Source of the DNA: Corynebacterium simulans
GTDB taxonomy: Bacteria > Actinomycetota > Actinomycetes > Mycobacteriales > Mycobacteriaceae
Direction: 5' to 3'
DNA: 64,000 nt
Assembly (NCBI RefSeq): GCF_001586215.1
Contig: NZ_CP014634.1
Location: 2,232,001-2,296,000 of the forward strand
Below, piece by piece: positions 33,278-42,626 of the stretch. The stretch's first letter is position 1, and each line of letters starts with the position of its first letter. The position numbers and the translations under genes were made by a program. The notes under the pieces are model-generated. The model worked only from the letters and a program-made list of their open reading frames with translations, made no database searches and had not been told where the DNA came from.

Positions 33278-34303
33278 ATGCATAGTAGGCGCGGGCGTCC
33301 CACGCTTCGAGTGCTTAAAGAGGACTTGAGGGACGGATGGCAAGAACCGTTCGTCATGCGTGCGGTGGGTGATGAGCGTTACGAAGATTTGTTGCCGTTA
33401 AGCGAGCTTGCACATCCTATCGTAAGGAAGACCGCTGATTCCTTCACCGACACCGCAGCCGCCGATAACTACGTGGGAGCTATTGGGAGTGCTGTCTCCA
33501 TTCGTCTGCTAGAGATTAAGCAGTCCCAGTGGCGAGGCGGGGTGTGGACCGATCCTGAAACTGGAGTGCGCTGGCTGGTTGCTGCAGGACTTGCAAAAGG
33601 CGGTCATGAGGACAATGACGATTTCTATAAATTTGTGGAGCGTGAGGAACACAACGGTACTATTACTCGGCTATTGCCGACAGAAGACGATAAACGCTTG
33701 CTGAAGTTGGAGACGGCGGCGCGTATTCGTACGGAGTGGGAACTCAATATCCAGCGTGAGGTGCTGGCTGCGTTGCAGGAGATTCGCGGCGGTGGGGCAG
33801 CGCGCTTTGACGTAAACCATCCGCTAGCACGATTGGGTAGGTTCGCTACCATCGAGTTATACGTGGAATTGGTGCGGGGCGAGGACCGCATTGCCACAGA
33901 TGAAGTCATCGTTGAGTTCTTTCCGCAGCGTGGAGTCAACTTCAGCGAGGAGCTCTACTGGCAGCTCATCGTTCGTGTATTAGCTTCGGTCTACCCGCCC
34001 GCACAGGGCTGGGATCGTGCTGGGGACGAGTTTCACCAAATGGAAGAATCGGGGAGTCTCGACAAGCGCATTTCCGAGCTAGAAACGCATGATGTGAAGC
34101 GCACCCTCGCGGAGGTTGAGCTCGGAGCCGTCGCACACTTCACCCACCGTGAACATTTAGCAAGCAAGATCATAGATGGGACTGGTGTGCGTTCCTTGTG
34201 CGGAGTCTATTTTGTTCCCGCACAAGACGCAGACTCGTTGCCAACATGTCCGCAGTGCGACGTGCTGTATGCTGCATTGCCGAAGCTACCCTTGGGCGAT
34301 TAG
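33278..34303 (+). CDS. Unknown protein with C-terminal DUF3039-like Cys motif
   Basis: 341 residues. The N-terminal half has no motif I recognise; a segment SQWRGGVWTDPETGVRWLVA near residues 85-105 stands out as compact and conserved-looking. The last ~55 residues read HFTHREHLASKIIDGTGVRS-LCG ... LPTCPQCDVLYAAL, matching DUF3039 (H..K..IA.S...G..V.ALCG ... CP.C..IY..L), probably a Cys/His metal site. Tight coupling to the antitoxin-like HTH gene suggests a two-gene module. Confidence 0.6.
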   Translation: MHSRRGRPTLRVLKEDLRDGWQEPFVMRAVGDERYEDLLPLSELAHPIVRKTADSFTDTAAADNYVGAIGSAVSIRLLEIKQSQWRGGVWTDPETGVRWLVAAGLAKGGHEDNDDFYKFVEREEHNGTITRLLPTEDDKRLLKLETAARIRTEWELNIQREVLAALQEIRGGGAARFDVNHPLARLGRFATIELYVELVRGEDRIATDEVIVEFFPQRGVNFSEELYWQLIVRVLASVYPPAQGWDRAGDEFHQMEESGSLDKRISELETHDVKRTLAEVELGAVAHFTHREHLASKIIDGTGVRSLCGVYFVPAQDADSLPTCPQCDVLYAALPKLPLGD

Positions 34304-34412
34304 CGGCGAAAATGTCACTCTCCGTAGTGCATTCGGTGTCTCAGCTACTTGCGTTCCTGGGGGGGAGGACCGTTCCTTCGTAGTGAACCGCATTGTGGAT
34401 GAATTTGAAACT

Positions 34413-34448
34413 ACCCCGCGGCGGCAGTGATTTACTGCGCCGCGGGGT
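34413..34448. terminator. Strong hairpin between convergent genes
   Basis: ACCCCGCGGCGGCAGT pairs with ACTGCGCCGCGGGGT around a short loop, with one mismatch. There is no clear T-run, but it lies between the ends of the DUF3039-like gene and the convergent secreted-protein gene, so a terminator or transcript stabiliser is likely. Confidence 0.5.
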
Positions 34449-34498
34449 GGCTATCTGAAGAAGAAGTACTTTCGTGCTTTGTCTGACTTTCTGCCGCT

Positions 34499-35152
34499 TT
34501 AGCGGTCGGCGGTCAGGGTGATGCCGTTGGTCTCGGCGGTCTGCTGCAGTGCAGTGAGAGCCTTGGCGTCCTTTTGCAGGTCGTAGGTCTCAGCGAAGCC
34601 AACATGGACGTGAGTTGAATCGTTGACGTCCAGCTCGAACAGCTTGTGGCCGGCTTCCTGCTCCAGCTGTGCGGCCTTGTGCTTCAAGGCGTTGATGCCG
34701 GTTGGCAGGTTCTCCTTGTTGGAGTCGGTGTTTTCACCGGCGTTGTCGCCAGCTTCGGCCTGCCCGTCGGTAGTGGCGGCCTGTGCCTGGGCGTCGGTGT
34801 TACCGCCGAGGAGCTCAGAGAAGTCCGGGCGGTTGCCGCCGAGCAGGGAGCTGCCTAGCTGCAGGAGGGCAGCAGGGTCGGCAGAGGACAGCTGGTTCAG
34901 CGGGGTGTCCGCGTCGATGCCTGCGGTGTTAGCAGTGCCAGTGGCATCGGAGTCTGCAGCCGGATTTGTTGCGGCGCCGTCGGCAGCCGGCGCGGTTGCG
35001 GTGGTGCCGGTGGTGGTGGCGGCAGCCGGGTTTGTTACGGCGCCGTCGGCAGCGGTGGTCTCAGCGGCGGTGGCGTTGGCGGCACCGGCGATTACAACTG
35101 CGGGAAGTGCGGCGGCAATGGTTGCGCGGCGCAGGGCGTTCATGGAACGCAT
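34499..35152 (-). CDS. Secreted Ala/Thr-rich protein of unknown function
   Basis: 217 residues; start ATG 35152 with AAAGGA upstream. The signal peptide (MRSMNALRRATIAAALPAVV) ends near ATA-A. A low-complexity region of repeated TNPAA/ATTTG/APAADGA units runs to about residue 75, then a helical part, and a C-terminal ~60 residues (LFELDVNDSTHVHVGFAETY and onward) that looks globular. No family recognised. It precedes the lipase gene's downstream end; both point the same way, and both are exported. Confidence 0.65.
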   Translation of the reverse strand: MRSMNALRRATIAAALPAVVIAGAANATAAETTAADGAVTNPAAATTTGTTATAPAADGAATNPAADSDATGTANTAGIDADTPLNQLSSADPAALLQLGSSLLGGNRPDFSELLGGNTDAQAQAATTDGQAEAGDNAGENTDSNKENLPTGINALKHKAAQLEQEAGHKLFELDVNDSTHVHVGFAETYDLQKDAKALTALQQTAETNGITLTADR

Positions 35153-35242
35153 AGGATAAATCCTTTCTATCGTTGCGGTCTTTCGGACCACGGGTGATGT
35201 TAGGAAGCGTTTCTGTGGCGAAGCTGGCTTCTAGCTGTCGGC

Positions 35243-36598
35243 TTATTGCAAAGCAGACTCGATTGCTTTCAGGGATTCCTTGATGTGCGGGATGGTGCCT
35301 GCCACATGCGAGCCGGCATCGTTCGGGATGAAGGTGACGTTGCCGCCGCGCTCAGACCACTCCTTGGCCAGCTGCTCAGCAGTGGAGAAAGGAATCACAT
35401 CGTCGCCGCGGCCGTGGGTGATGACCACCGGGATGGATGGGGCGTCGTAGCCAATGTGCTGGTCGGCCAGGATCTTGTCGTAAGGTGCCTCAGCGATGAA
35501 CTCGTCGACGTTCTTGCCGTCGATGCTGACGTCTTCAATCTTCTTGCCCGCGAAGCTGGTCAGACCCAAGGTGCAGGAGTTGGTGGCGTTCTGCAGGACG
35601 GTCTTGCCCTCCTCATTGAGGTGGGAGTACAGGTCCTCGTCGTAGGAGCTGCTCAGACCCAGCAGGGCGAAGGACTCGAAGAGGAAGTAAAGCGTGCCGT
35701 CGAGAGCCGGCGGCAGCAAGGTCAGATCCGCAGGAGCGGCGCCGACGGTGGCGAGCTTGACGTTGAGCTCTGGGGCGTAGTCGTCGTAAAGCTCAGCGGC
35801 AGCAGCGGCGGCGCCGCCGCCCTGCGAGTAACCGTTGATGATGACCGGGTTATCGGCGTTGATATCCCAGCCTTCTAGCTGGCGGGCAGCGCGGGCGCTA
35901 TCGAGCACGGCGTGTGCCTGCGAGACACGGTCCATGTAGGTATGCATGCCCGGGGTGCCCAGGCCCTCGTAATCGGTGACCACGACGGCGTAGCCCTTCT
36001 TCAGGTACTGCTCAAAGAAGAGCTGCTCGTAGTCACCCACGCCGTCGGCAATCTTGCGTGAAGGTGCGCAGCGGTCGGCCACACCCTGGGTTCCCGGTGC
36101 GAAGGCGATGAGCGGGCGTGGACCGTTGCCGGTCCACTCCGCCTTCGGCTCAATCACGATGCCGCTGACCGGAATCTTCTCACCCTTGCGGTTGGTGGAG
36201 GAGTACAGGATGCGCTGTGCCTTGTACGGGCCCACGTTGGTAATGCCCAGCGTGTTGGCGGGGTTGCGCACGGCATCGGAGCGGAAGAGCTGGCCTGGCT
36301 CAGAGCCTTCGAGCTCAACTGGGTCGTGGTAGAAGGCCTTGTACTCGTCGCCGACATTGTTATCGGAAGGTGCCTCGGTGCTTGGCGCGGCGTCGTCAAG
36401 CTCCTTGGCGTCGGTTGCGATGTCGGAGGCCTCAGCCGGGCTCTCGTCAGCGACTGGATCTTCGAGGGCCTTTTCAATGAGGGCGCTTTCAGGCAGCTCG
36501 GTGTTCGGAGCATCGGCAGCGACGGCGGCGGGGCAGATGCTGAAGGTCAGGCAAGCAGAAGCAAGCAGTGGCAGGTAGGTGCGCAGTGATTTTTGCAC
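35243..36598 (-). CDS. Secreted lipase (secretory lipase family)
   Basis: 451 residues from a GTG start, with signal peptide ending AVA-A. An acidic Glu/Asp/Ala-rich stretch runs to about residue 85. The hydrolase core follows: nucleophile elbow INGYSQGGGAAAA near 256, acid loop around VVITHGRGDDVIPF, and His in NDAGSHVAGTIPH. IAFAPGTQGVADRCAPS is typical of secretory (LIP) lipases. It should hydrolyse triacylglycerols or wax-type esters outside the cell, a plausible nutrient step for a lipid-dependent skin corynebacterium. The lifestyle link is inference. Confidence 0.85.
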   Translation of the reverse strand: MQKSLRTYLPLLASACLTFSICPAAVAADAPNTELPESALIEKALEDPVADESPAEASDIATDAKELDDAAPSTEAPSDNNVGDEYKAFYHDPVELEGSEPGQLFRSDAVRNPANTLGITNVGPYKAQRILYSSTNRKGEKIPVSGIVIEPKAEWTGNGPRPLIAFAPGTQGVADRCAPSRKIADGVGDYEQLFFEQYLKKGYAVVVTDYEGLGTPGMHTYMDRVSQAHAVLDSARAARQLEGWDINADNPVIINGYSQGGGAAAAAAELYDDYAPELNVKLATVGAAPADLTLLPPALDGTLYFLFESFALLGLSSSYDEDLYSHLNEEGKTVLQNATNSCTLGLTSFAGKKIEDVSIDGKNVDEFIAEAPYDKILADQHIGYDAPSIPVVITHGRGDDVIPFSTAEQLAKEWSERGGNVTFIPNDAGSHVAGTIPHIKESLKAIESALQ

Positions 36599-36817
36599 GG
36601 CAACGTCCTTTCTAGAGATCGGAGGAGTCTTAGTGTTTGTCTGGCTACGCCGTTAGGGGGCGGGGAGAGCGCTGCGCGGTGGAGCTGACACCGATTATTA
36701 TTGGTTTAATTTTGCTAACTAACAATGGGAAAATGAATTTAATCCGTTTGTACAGGCCCGTATAGGGGTGTACACCGTTAGCATTACGTTTCCGGGCGGG
36801 CGTGCTTGAATGGAATC

Positions 36818-37753
36818 ATGATTGATGCGCGCGATAGTCAGGCCCTCGATGTGGCCAAGCTGTACTACAACTCGCACCTATCCCAAGCGGAGGTAGCGCA
36901 GTGTCTGGGTATTTCGCGCCCTACCGTCTCCAAGCTTTTGCAGCATGCGCACGACCAGGGCTTCGTGGTCATCAGCATCAACGATCCTCGCGAACGCTCC
37001 GATGAGCTGGTGCGTGAGCTAAAGGAGCACTTCGCGCTTGCCGACGCCCGCGTGGTCACCACCCCACGCGGCGGCAACCTCATGCAGGACCTAGGCGCAG
37101 CTGGCGCCGCGCTGCTCGAAGAGCTCGTCCACGACGGCTCCAGCGTCGGCGTGTCCTGGGGCCAGACCATGTCCGCCGTGGCAGAGCACCTGCGCCAGCT
37201 GCCGCTCGAGGGGGTAAAGGTGGTGCAGCTCAAGGGCGGGCACTCGCACACGCGGCGCTCCACCAAGGACTTCGCCACCCTCCAGGGCTTTGCGCGCGCC
37301 TTCAATGCGGAGACCTTTATGCTGCCGCTGCCTGTCATTTTCGATTCGGCCGAGACGAAGCAATGGGTGGAAAAAGATCGCCACATTGCCCACATCGTGG
37401 AGATGGGCTCTCATGTCGACGTCGCGGTGTTCACGGTGGGCGCGGCCGCGCGCGAGTCTTTGGCGCTGAACCTGGGCTATCTCAGCGAAGAAGAAACGCA
37501 GCTTATCTTGGAGCGCGCGGTGGGGGATGTCTGCTCCCGCTTCTTTGACACTGAAGGCCGCGTGGCCGTGCCCGAGGTGGACGCGCGAACGGTGAGCATT
37601 ACTTTCGACGCCCTGGCGGCGCGGCCGGCACGCGTCCTCGTTGCCGGCGGGCCGGAAAAGGCCGGCGCCATCCGGGTAGTACTCGAGCAAGGATTGGCCA
37701 CGCATTTGGTCATCGATCACAACACGGCGCAGCGCGTTCTGACAGGGGAGTGA
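36818..37753 (+). CDS. deoR: SorC/DeoR-type regulator of the deo genes
   Basis: 311 residues from ATG 36818 (an in-frame TTG 12 bases upstream is less likely). An HTH is at about residues 10-45 (YYNSHLSQAEVAQCLGISRP, then TVSKLLQHAHDQG). The sugar-binding SorC domain has DGSSVGVSWGQTMSAVAEHL, VVQLKGGHS and the C-terminal ARVLVAGGPEKAGAIRVVLE. B. subtilis DeoR, of this family, responds to deoxyribose-5-phosphate. The gene lies 104 bases before deoD and the palindrome at 37772, so it probably represses the operon. Confidence 0.85.
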   Translation: MIDARDSQALDVAKLYYNSHLSQAEVAQCLGISRPTVSKLLQHAHDQGFVVISINDPRERSDELVRELKEHFALADARVVTTPRGGNLMQDLGAAGAALLEELVHDGSSVGVSWGQTMSAVAEHLRQLPLEGVKVVQLKGGHSHTRRSTKDFATLQGFARAFNAETFMLPLPVIFDSAETKQWVEKDRHIAHIVEMGSHVDVAVFTVGAAARESLALNLGYLSEEETQLILERAVGDVCSRFFDTEGRVAVPEVDARTVSITFDALAARPARVLVAGGPEKAGAIRVVLEQGLATHLVIDHNTAQRVLTGE

Positions 37754-37771
37754 GTCGTATCATAAAGGTGA

Positions 37772-37818
37772 ACAAATGTAAATAGCGTCATTGACATTTG
37801 TGCTGGCTGGAGTAGGGT
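37772..37818 (+). promoter_or_regulatory. deoD promoter with overlapping operator palindrome
   Basis: ACAAATGT (37772-37779) and ACATTTGT (37794-37801) form a perfect 8-base inverted repeat with a 14-base spacer. A -35 box TTGACA (37791-37796) lies inside the right half and a -10-like TAGGGT follows at 37813. A repressor on this site would block the polymerase. AGGAG precedes the deoD GTG. Confidence 0.7.
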
Positions 37819-37857
37819 AATGCCTGAAAGTCATTATCCTTCCGATAGGAGTTCACC

Positions 37858-38607
37858 GTGTCTGAAGCCGCACACGCAAACGAATTTTCCACCGAAATCG
37901 CCACCCCGCACATCAACCCCAAGGGCGCGGAAATCGCAGAGACCATCCTGCTGCCAGGTGACCCACTGCGTGCAAAGTTCATCGCCGATACCTTCCTAGA
38001 GGACGTCGTCCAGTTCAACGAAGTCCGCAACATTCTCGGATTCACCGGCACCTACCAGGGCCACCGCGTCTCCGTCATGGGCACCGGCATGGGCATGCCT
38101 TCCATCGGCATCTACTCCTGGGAGCTCATCCACAACTACGGCGTGAAGAACCTCATCCGCGTCGGCTCCATCGGCGCGCTGCAGGAGGACATCGACCTGC
38201 ACGACGTCATCGTCGCCTCCGCCGCTTCCACCGACTCCAACTTCCTGAGCCAGTACAACCTGCCGGGCCAGTACTCTCCGACGGCTTCGTGGAAGCTGCT
38301 CAAGGGCCTTGTCGATGAGGCAGAAAAGCAGGATGCCCACATCCACGTCGGCAATGTCTTGAGCTCCGATGTCTTCTACAACTTCGACCAGACCGTCAAT
38401 GACCGTTGGGCACACATGGGCGTGCTCGGCGTCGAGATGGAATCCGCTGCGCTTTATGCCACCGCTGCCGAGGCAGGCGTGAACGCCCTCGGCCTGTTCA
38501 CCGTCTCTGACAACATTGCTGCCGATACCCACCTTTCGGCTGAGGAGCGCCAGACCGCATTCCACACCATGATGAAGCTCGCGCTGCCACTGGCAGGCCT
38601 GGACTAG
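37858..38607 (+). CDS. deoD: Purine-nucleoside phosphorylase (DeoD type)
   Basis: 249 residues from a GTG start with AGGAG 8 bases upstream. Family motifs: ATPHIN, ILLPGDPLRAKFIADTFLED, NILGFTGTYQGHRVSVMGTG-MGMPS, VGSIGAL, and MGVLGVEMESAALY with the catalytic Asp of VSDNI. It splits purine (deoxy)ribonucleosides with phosphate into base and (deoxy)ribose-1-phosphate. The ~10-residue N-terminal extension is minor. First gene of the deo catabolic operon. Confidence 0.93.
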   Translation: MSEAAHANEFSTEIATPHINPKGAEIAETILLPGDPLRAKFIADTFLEDVVQFNEVRNILGFTGTYQGHRVSVMGTGMGMPSIGIYSWELIHNYGVKNLIRVGSIGALQEDIDLHDVIVASAASTDSNFLSQYNLPGQYSPTASWKLLKGLVDEAEKQDAHIHVGNVLSSDVFYNFDQTVNDRWAHMGVLGVEMESAALYATAAEAGVNALGLFTVSDNIAADTHLSAEERQTAFHTMMKLALPLAGLD

Positions 38608-38627
38608 GAAGGATGGCTTAAAAAGCC

Positions 38628-40037
38628 ATGTCAAAAGCTACAAACGCTAAGCCATCGGGCGTCGTAAAGCGCGGCGTCGATGCAGCCCTCAACCCTAAGG
38701 CAGCCGTACCGGTGCTGCTATTCTGCTTCGTCTTTTCCCTCGTGGTGGATAATGGTTTTAAGACCATGACCATGCCGATTGCGCAAGGCTTGGGCATTGA
38801 TGACAACACCGCCTCGCTGCAGGCATCCCTTGCCGGCGTCATCATCGGCATCGGCGCCGTCGTCTACGCGGCGCTGGCGGACTCCGTGTCCATCCGCAAG
38901 CTCATGATCACCGGTGTGCTCCTCGTGGCCGTCGGCTCGATTATTGGTTTCGTGGGCTCAGGCTCTTGGCCCATCGTGCTGGCCGCCCGCCTAATCCAGA
39001 CCACCGGCCTGGCCGCCGCGGAAACCCTGTACGTCATCTACGTGACCAAGCACCTATCTGAAGCAGACCAAAAGACCTACCTCGGCTTTTCCACCGCCGC
39101 CTTCCAAGCTGGCCTGCTGATTGGCGCGCTGACCTCCGGCTTTATCTCCACCTACATCTCGTGGACCGCGATGTTCCTCGTGCCGCTCATCCTCGTGCTG
39201 TGCATCCCGGCCATCCACAAGATGGTGCCCGAGGACGAAGCAGTGGAGTCAAACCTGGACGTGCTCGGCCTTATCCTGGTGGGACTTTTCGCCACCGCGC
39301 TGACCATGTTCATGCAGGCGTTCAACTGGAAGTGGCTCCTCCTGGCCGTCGTGGCAGTGATTGGATTTACGCTGCACATCCGCTCCGCTAAGGCGCCCGT
39401 GGTGCGCCCGGAATTCTTCACCAACGGCCGCTACGTGTGGGCAATCACCCTGGTGTTCTTCATCTACTCCACGCAGCTGGGCTACATCTTCCTGTTGCCA
39501 TTTGCGGCCAACGAGCTGCACGGCATGAGCATTGACCGCGCCAGCCTGCTGATGATTCCGGGCTACATCTGCGCCATCTTGGTCGGTGTCTTCTCCGGCA
39601 AGATCGGCAAAGTCCTGAACTCCCGCCAGACTATCTACACCGCAATTGTCATGATCGTCGGCTCCCTGGCCGTAGCCGCTCTCTTCGTGCAGGAGCACGT
39701 CGCCGTGCTGGCCGTGACCATCGTGACCTTCGCTTCTGGCTTCGCGCTGATGTATGCACCGCTGGTCAACACTGCGCTGCAAAATATCCCGGCCGCGAAG
39801 TCCGGCATTGCCATCGGCTTCTACAACCTGACCATCAACATCGCCATCCCGCTCGGCATCGCGTACACCGCAAAGCTCATTGACGTAAGCGATGGCTTCA
39901 ACCTCGCCCTCGGCGTGCTGACCGCCGTTGGCGCATGTGGCGCCGTCCTCTACGTCGTGGCCGACCGCATCATGGCCCGCAAGGCGCGAGATGTTTCTCG
40001 CGCGAAATCTGTAGATGCTTCCGAAACACTCGCTTAA
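38628..40037 (+). CDS. MFS transporter, probably nucleoside or deoxyribose uptake
   Basis: 469 residues with about 14 membrane helices, as in DHA2-type MFS carriers (helix examples [20 protein letters not shown] and [20 protein letters not shown]). A conserved loop [14 protein letters not shown] corresponds to the MFS motif A between helices 2 and 3. The operon normally has a nucleoside transporter, so uptake of nucleosides is the best guess, although DHA2 relatives are mostly exporters. 20 bases after deoD; 10 bases before deoC. Confidence 0.75.
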   Translation: MSKATNAKPSGVVKRGVDAALNPKAAVPVLLFCFVFSLVVDNGFKTMTMPIAQGLGIDDNTASLQASLAGVIIGIGAVVYAALADSVSIRKLMITGVLLVAVGSIIGFVGSGSWPIVLAARLIQTTGLAAAETLYVIYVTKHLSEADQKTYLGFSTAAFQAGLLIGALTSGFISTYISWTAMFLVPLILVLCIPAIHKMVPEDEAVESNLDVLGLILVGLFATALTMFMQAFNWKWLLLAVVAVIGFTLHIRSAKAPVVRPEFFTNGRYVWAITLVFFIYSTQLGYIFLLPFAANELHGMSIDRASLLMIPGYICAILVGVFSGKIGKVLNSRQTIYTAIVMIVGSLAVAALFVQEHVAVLAVTIVTFASGFALMYAPLVNTALQNIPAAKSGIAIGFYNLTINIAIPLGIAYTAKLIDVSDGFNLALGVLTAVGACGAVLYVVADRIMARKARDVSRAKSVDASETLA

Positions 40038-40047
40038 AGGAGAAGAA

Positions 40048-40695
40048 ATGTCATCCAACGTCGCATCCATGATCGACCACACCCTGCTCAAGCCGGAAGC
40101 CACCGCGCAGGACGTCGCCGCACTCATCGAGGAAGCCCAGCGCCTGGGCACCTACTCGGTGTGCATTTCCCCGTCCCAGCTGCCGGTCGAGGTTCCCGAG
40201 GGTCTACACGTGGCAACCGTGGTGGGCTTTCCCTCCGGCGCGGTCAAGCCGGAGATCAAGGCCGCCGAGGCAGGCCTTGCCGTGGACAATGGCGCCGAAG
40301 AAATCGACATGGTCATCAACATCGCGCTGGCCATTGAGGGCCGCTTCGACGCACTCGAGGAAGAGATCCGCACCGTGCGCAGCGCCTGCCAGGGCAAGGT
40401 CTTGAAGGTCATCATCGAGTCCGCCGCGCTTTCCGACGACGCGATTGTCGCCGCCTGCCGCGCCGCCGAGGCTGCCAGCGCTGACTTCGTCAAGACCTCC
40501 ACCGGCTTCCACCCAGCCGGCGGCGCCAGCGTTCACGCAGTAAAGCTCATGGCAGATACCGTGGGCGGCCGTCTCGGCGTGAAGGCCTCCGGCGGCATCC
40601 GTACTGGCGCGGACGCGCAGGCGATGATCGACGCCGGCGCCACCCGCCTCGGCCTGTCTTCCTCCGCCGCGGTGCTGGCGGACCTAGAAAACTAG
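40048..40695 (+). CDS. deoC: Deoxyribose-phosphate aldolase
   Basis: 215 residues from ATG 40048 with AAAGGAGAAG upstream; a longer frame overlapping the transporter end is not needed. Signature [30 protein letters not shown], and both lysines of the active site: [16 protein letters not shown] (Schiff-base Lys) and VKASGGIRT. It cleaves deoxyribose-5-phosphate to acetaldehyde and glyceraldehyde-3-phosphate. Confidence 0.95.
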   Translation: MSSNVASMIDHTLLKPEATAQDVAALIEEAQRLGTYSVCISPSQLPVEVPEGLHVATVVGFPSGAVKPEIKAAEAGLAVDNGAEEIDMVINIALAIEGRFDALEEEIRTVRSACQGKVLKVIIESAALSDDAIVAACRAAEAASADFVKTSTGFHPAGGASVHAVKLMADTVGGRLGVKASGGIRTGADAQAMIDAGATRLGLSSSAAVLADLEN

Positions 40696-40722
40696 TGGCT
40701 TAGAAGCTGAATCGAGGAAACA

Positions 40723-42300
40723 ATGTCACTTGTTGAATACGCTCGCACGTGGGCCGAACACGACCCAGACCCGTTAACCCGTGACGAGGTCTTGGGCTGG
40801 ATTGAAGCTGGCGACGAAGCCGCGCTGTCCGGCGCCTTCGCCGGCCCGCTGGCCTTCGGCACCGCCGGACTGCGCGCCGCCGTTGGGGCAGGCGAGTCCC
40901 GCATGAACCGTGCCGTGGTCATCCGCACCACCTATGGTTTGGTTTCGTGGCTAAAACAGCAGGTTGAAAACCCAGTCGTGGTCATCGGCTGCGATGCCCG
41001 CTACGGCTCGGCCGATTTCTACCAGGATGCTGCGGAGGTTATCTCCGCTGCCGGTGGCCGTGCCCTGGTGCTGCCCAAGCAGAACCCCACGCCGTTGACC
41101 GCCTATAGCGTGCGCGAGCTCGGCGCCGACGCCGGCATCATGGTCACCGCCTCCCACAACCCTCCAGCCGATAACGGCTACAAGGTTTACCTGGGCGGCC
41201 GCGTGGCCACCGGTGACGCCAACGGCGTGCAGCTTGTCTCCCCGGCGGACGCAGAGATCTCAGCGGCGATTGCTGCGGCGCCGTTTGCCAACGAAGTCCC
41301 GCGTTCCACAGACAACATCGAGGAAGTCGATACCCGCGCGCAATACCTCGAGCGCGCCGCCAAGCTGGTGGGGGAGTCCACCAGCGCCAAGATTGCGCTG
41401 ACTGCCATGCATGGCGTGGGCGCAAAGCTGGGCACCGCGCTGCTCGAGAAGGTCGGCTTCGAGGTTTCCCTCGTGCCGGAACAGGCCGAGCCGGACCCGG
41501 ATTTCCCAACCGTTTCCTTTCCCAACCCGGAAGAGCCCGGCGCTCTGGACCTGGGCAAGGCGCACGCGGAAAAGATCGGCGCAGACATCCTCATCGCATA
41601 CGATCCGGATGCTGACCGTTGCGCGGCCGCCATTCCGACGCACGGTGCGCAAGGCGGCGTCGTCTGGCGTCAGCTCACCGGCGACGAAACCGGCGCCCTG
41701 CTGGGTGACTACCTGGCGCGCCGGGGCGTGGGCGGAACGTTTGCAAACTCGCTGGTTTCCTCGCGTTTGCTGGGCCGCATTGCCGCGCACTACGGCCTGC
41801 CGCATGAGGAAACGCTCACCGGTTTCAAGTGGATTGCCCGCACGCATGACTTGAGCTTTGGTTACGAGGAAGCCATCGGCTTCTGCCCCGACCCGCAGGC
41901 CGTGCGCGACAAAGACGGCGTTGCCACCTCGGTGGTTCTGGCCAGCCTGGCCTCGGAGTGCAAGGACGCAGGCATCACCCTGCAGGACCGCCTCGCGGAG
42001 ATTTACTCCACCGTGGGCCGCCTGGCCACCGCTCCGCTGACCTTCCGTGTGGAAGACCTTTCGCTGATTACCCGCGGCATGGAAAAGATCACCTCGACCC
42101 CACCGACTCAACTGGCGGGCTCGGAGATTGCAAAGGCAGAGAAGTTTGCCCAAGGCATGAAGCTCTACACCGTGGACGATGACCGCGTCATCGTGCGCCC
42201 GTCTGGCACCGAGCCGAAGCTCAAGTGCTACTTGGAGTCCCCGGATCCGGCCCGCCTGGATGCCATTGCAGAGGATCTGCGGGTCTTCTTCGACATGTAG
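40723..42300 (+). CDS. Phosphohexomutase-family enzyme of the deo operon
   Basis: 525 residues. All family motifs are present: phosphoserine loop VTASHNPPADNGYKVY near 143, metal loop YDPDADRCA, sugar-binding GFKWIA, and the phosphate-binding RPSGTEPKLK near the C-terminus. The family includes phosphoglucomutase and phosphomannomutase. No phosphopentomutase of the classic DeoB type is present here. As the last gene of the operon, it is likely to move phosphate from C1 to C5 of (deoxy)ribose. That assignment is inference. Confidence 0.85.
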   Translation: MSLVEYARTWAEHDPDPLTRDEVLGWIEAGDEAALSGAFAGPLAFGTAGLRAAVGAGESRMNRAVVIRTTYGLVSWLKQQVENPVVVIGCDARYGSADFYQDAAEVISAAGGRALVLPKQNPTPLTAYSVRELGADAGIMVTASHNPPADNGYKVYLGGRVATGDANGVQLVSPADAEISAAIAAAPFANEVPRSTDNIEEVDTRAQYLERAAKLVGESTSAKIALTAMHGVGAKLGTALLEKVGFEVSLVPEQAEPDPDFPTVSFPNPEEPGALDLGKAHAEKIGADILIAYDPDADRCAAAIPTHGAQGGVVWRQLTGDETGALLGDYLARRGVGGTFANSLVSSRLLGRIAAHYGLPHEETLTGFKWIARTHDLSFGYEEAIGFCPDPQAVRDKDGVATSVVLASLASECKDAGITLQDRLAEIYSTVGRLATAPLTFRVEDLSLITRGMEKITSTPPTQLAGSEIAKAEKFAQGMKLYTVDDDRVIVRPSGTEPKLKCYLESPDPARLDAIAEDLRVFFDM

Positions 42301-42626
42301 CTGCAAGTTCTTTGCCCTAGGCCGTGATGCCTGGAAGGAGATGGGGCGTAACGCTGAGTGCGTTACGCCCGCTTTTCGCGTCTGGTGCCATTAATTTTAA
42401 GAAATTTATGGGTTGTGACCTAACCGTTATCTAGCCCTATAAGCTGGCTTTTAACGCCTAAATGAAGACATTTCACAGGTTTATGACAGGCGATGTTCAC
42501 ACATTGAGGTGGCGGAATCTCGCGACTTCCGTACTGTGGGTTTCGGCGCCGTAAAGAGAGCTAGCACAAACGCTTAGTTTTTCCAAACGGCCTGATAGTT
42601 GCCCATTTTTAAAGGAAGAGGAAATT
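42301..42626. other. Intergenic region between the deo operon and the PRC-barrel gene
   Basis: 326 bases. The deo terminator lies at 42344-42376 (listed separately). The remainder must hold the promoter of the PRC-barrel gene, preceded by AAAGGAAGAGG as ribosome site. No other gene seen. Confidence 0.5.
42344..42376 (+). terminator. Terminator of the deo operon
   Basis: GGGCGTAACGC pairs with GCGTTACGCCC around a short loop, followed by GCTTTT. It lies 44 bases after the mutase stop. Confidence 0.85.

Noticed and set aside
39249..40151. A 300-codon open frame antisense to the MFS transporter
   Set aside because: No motif, His/Gln/Asp-rich shadow composition; the transporter frame is clear.
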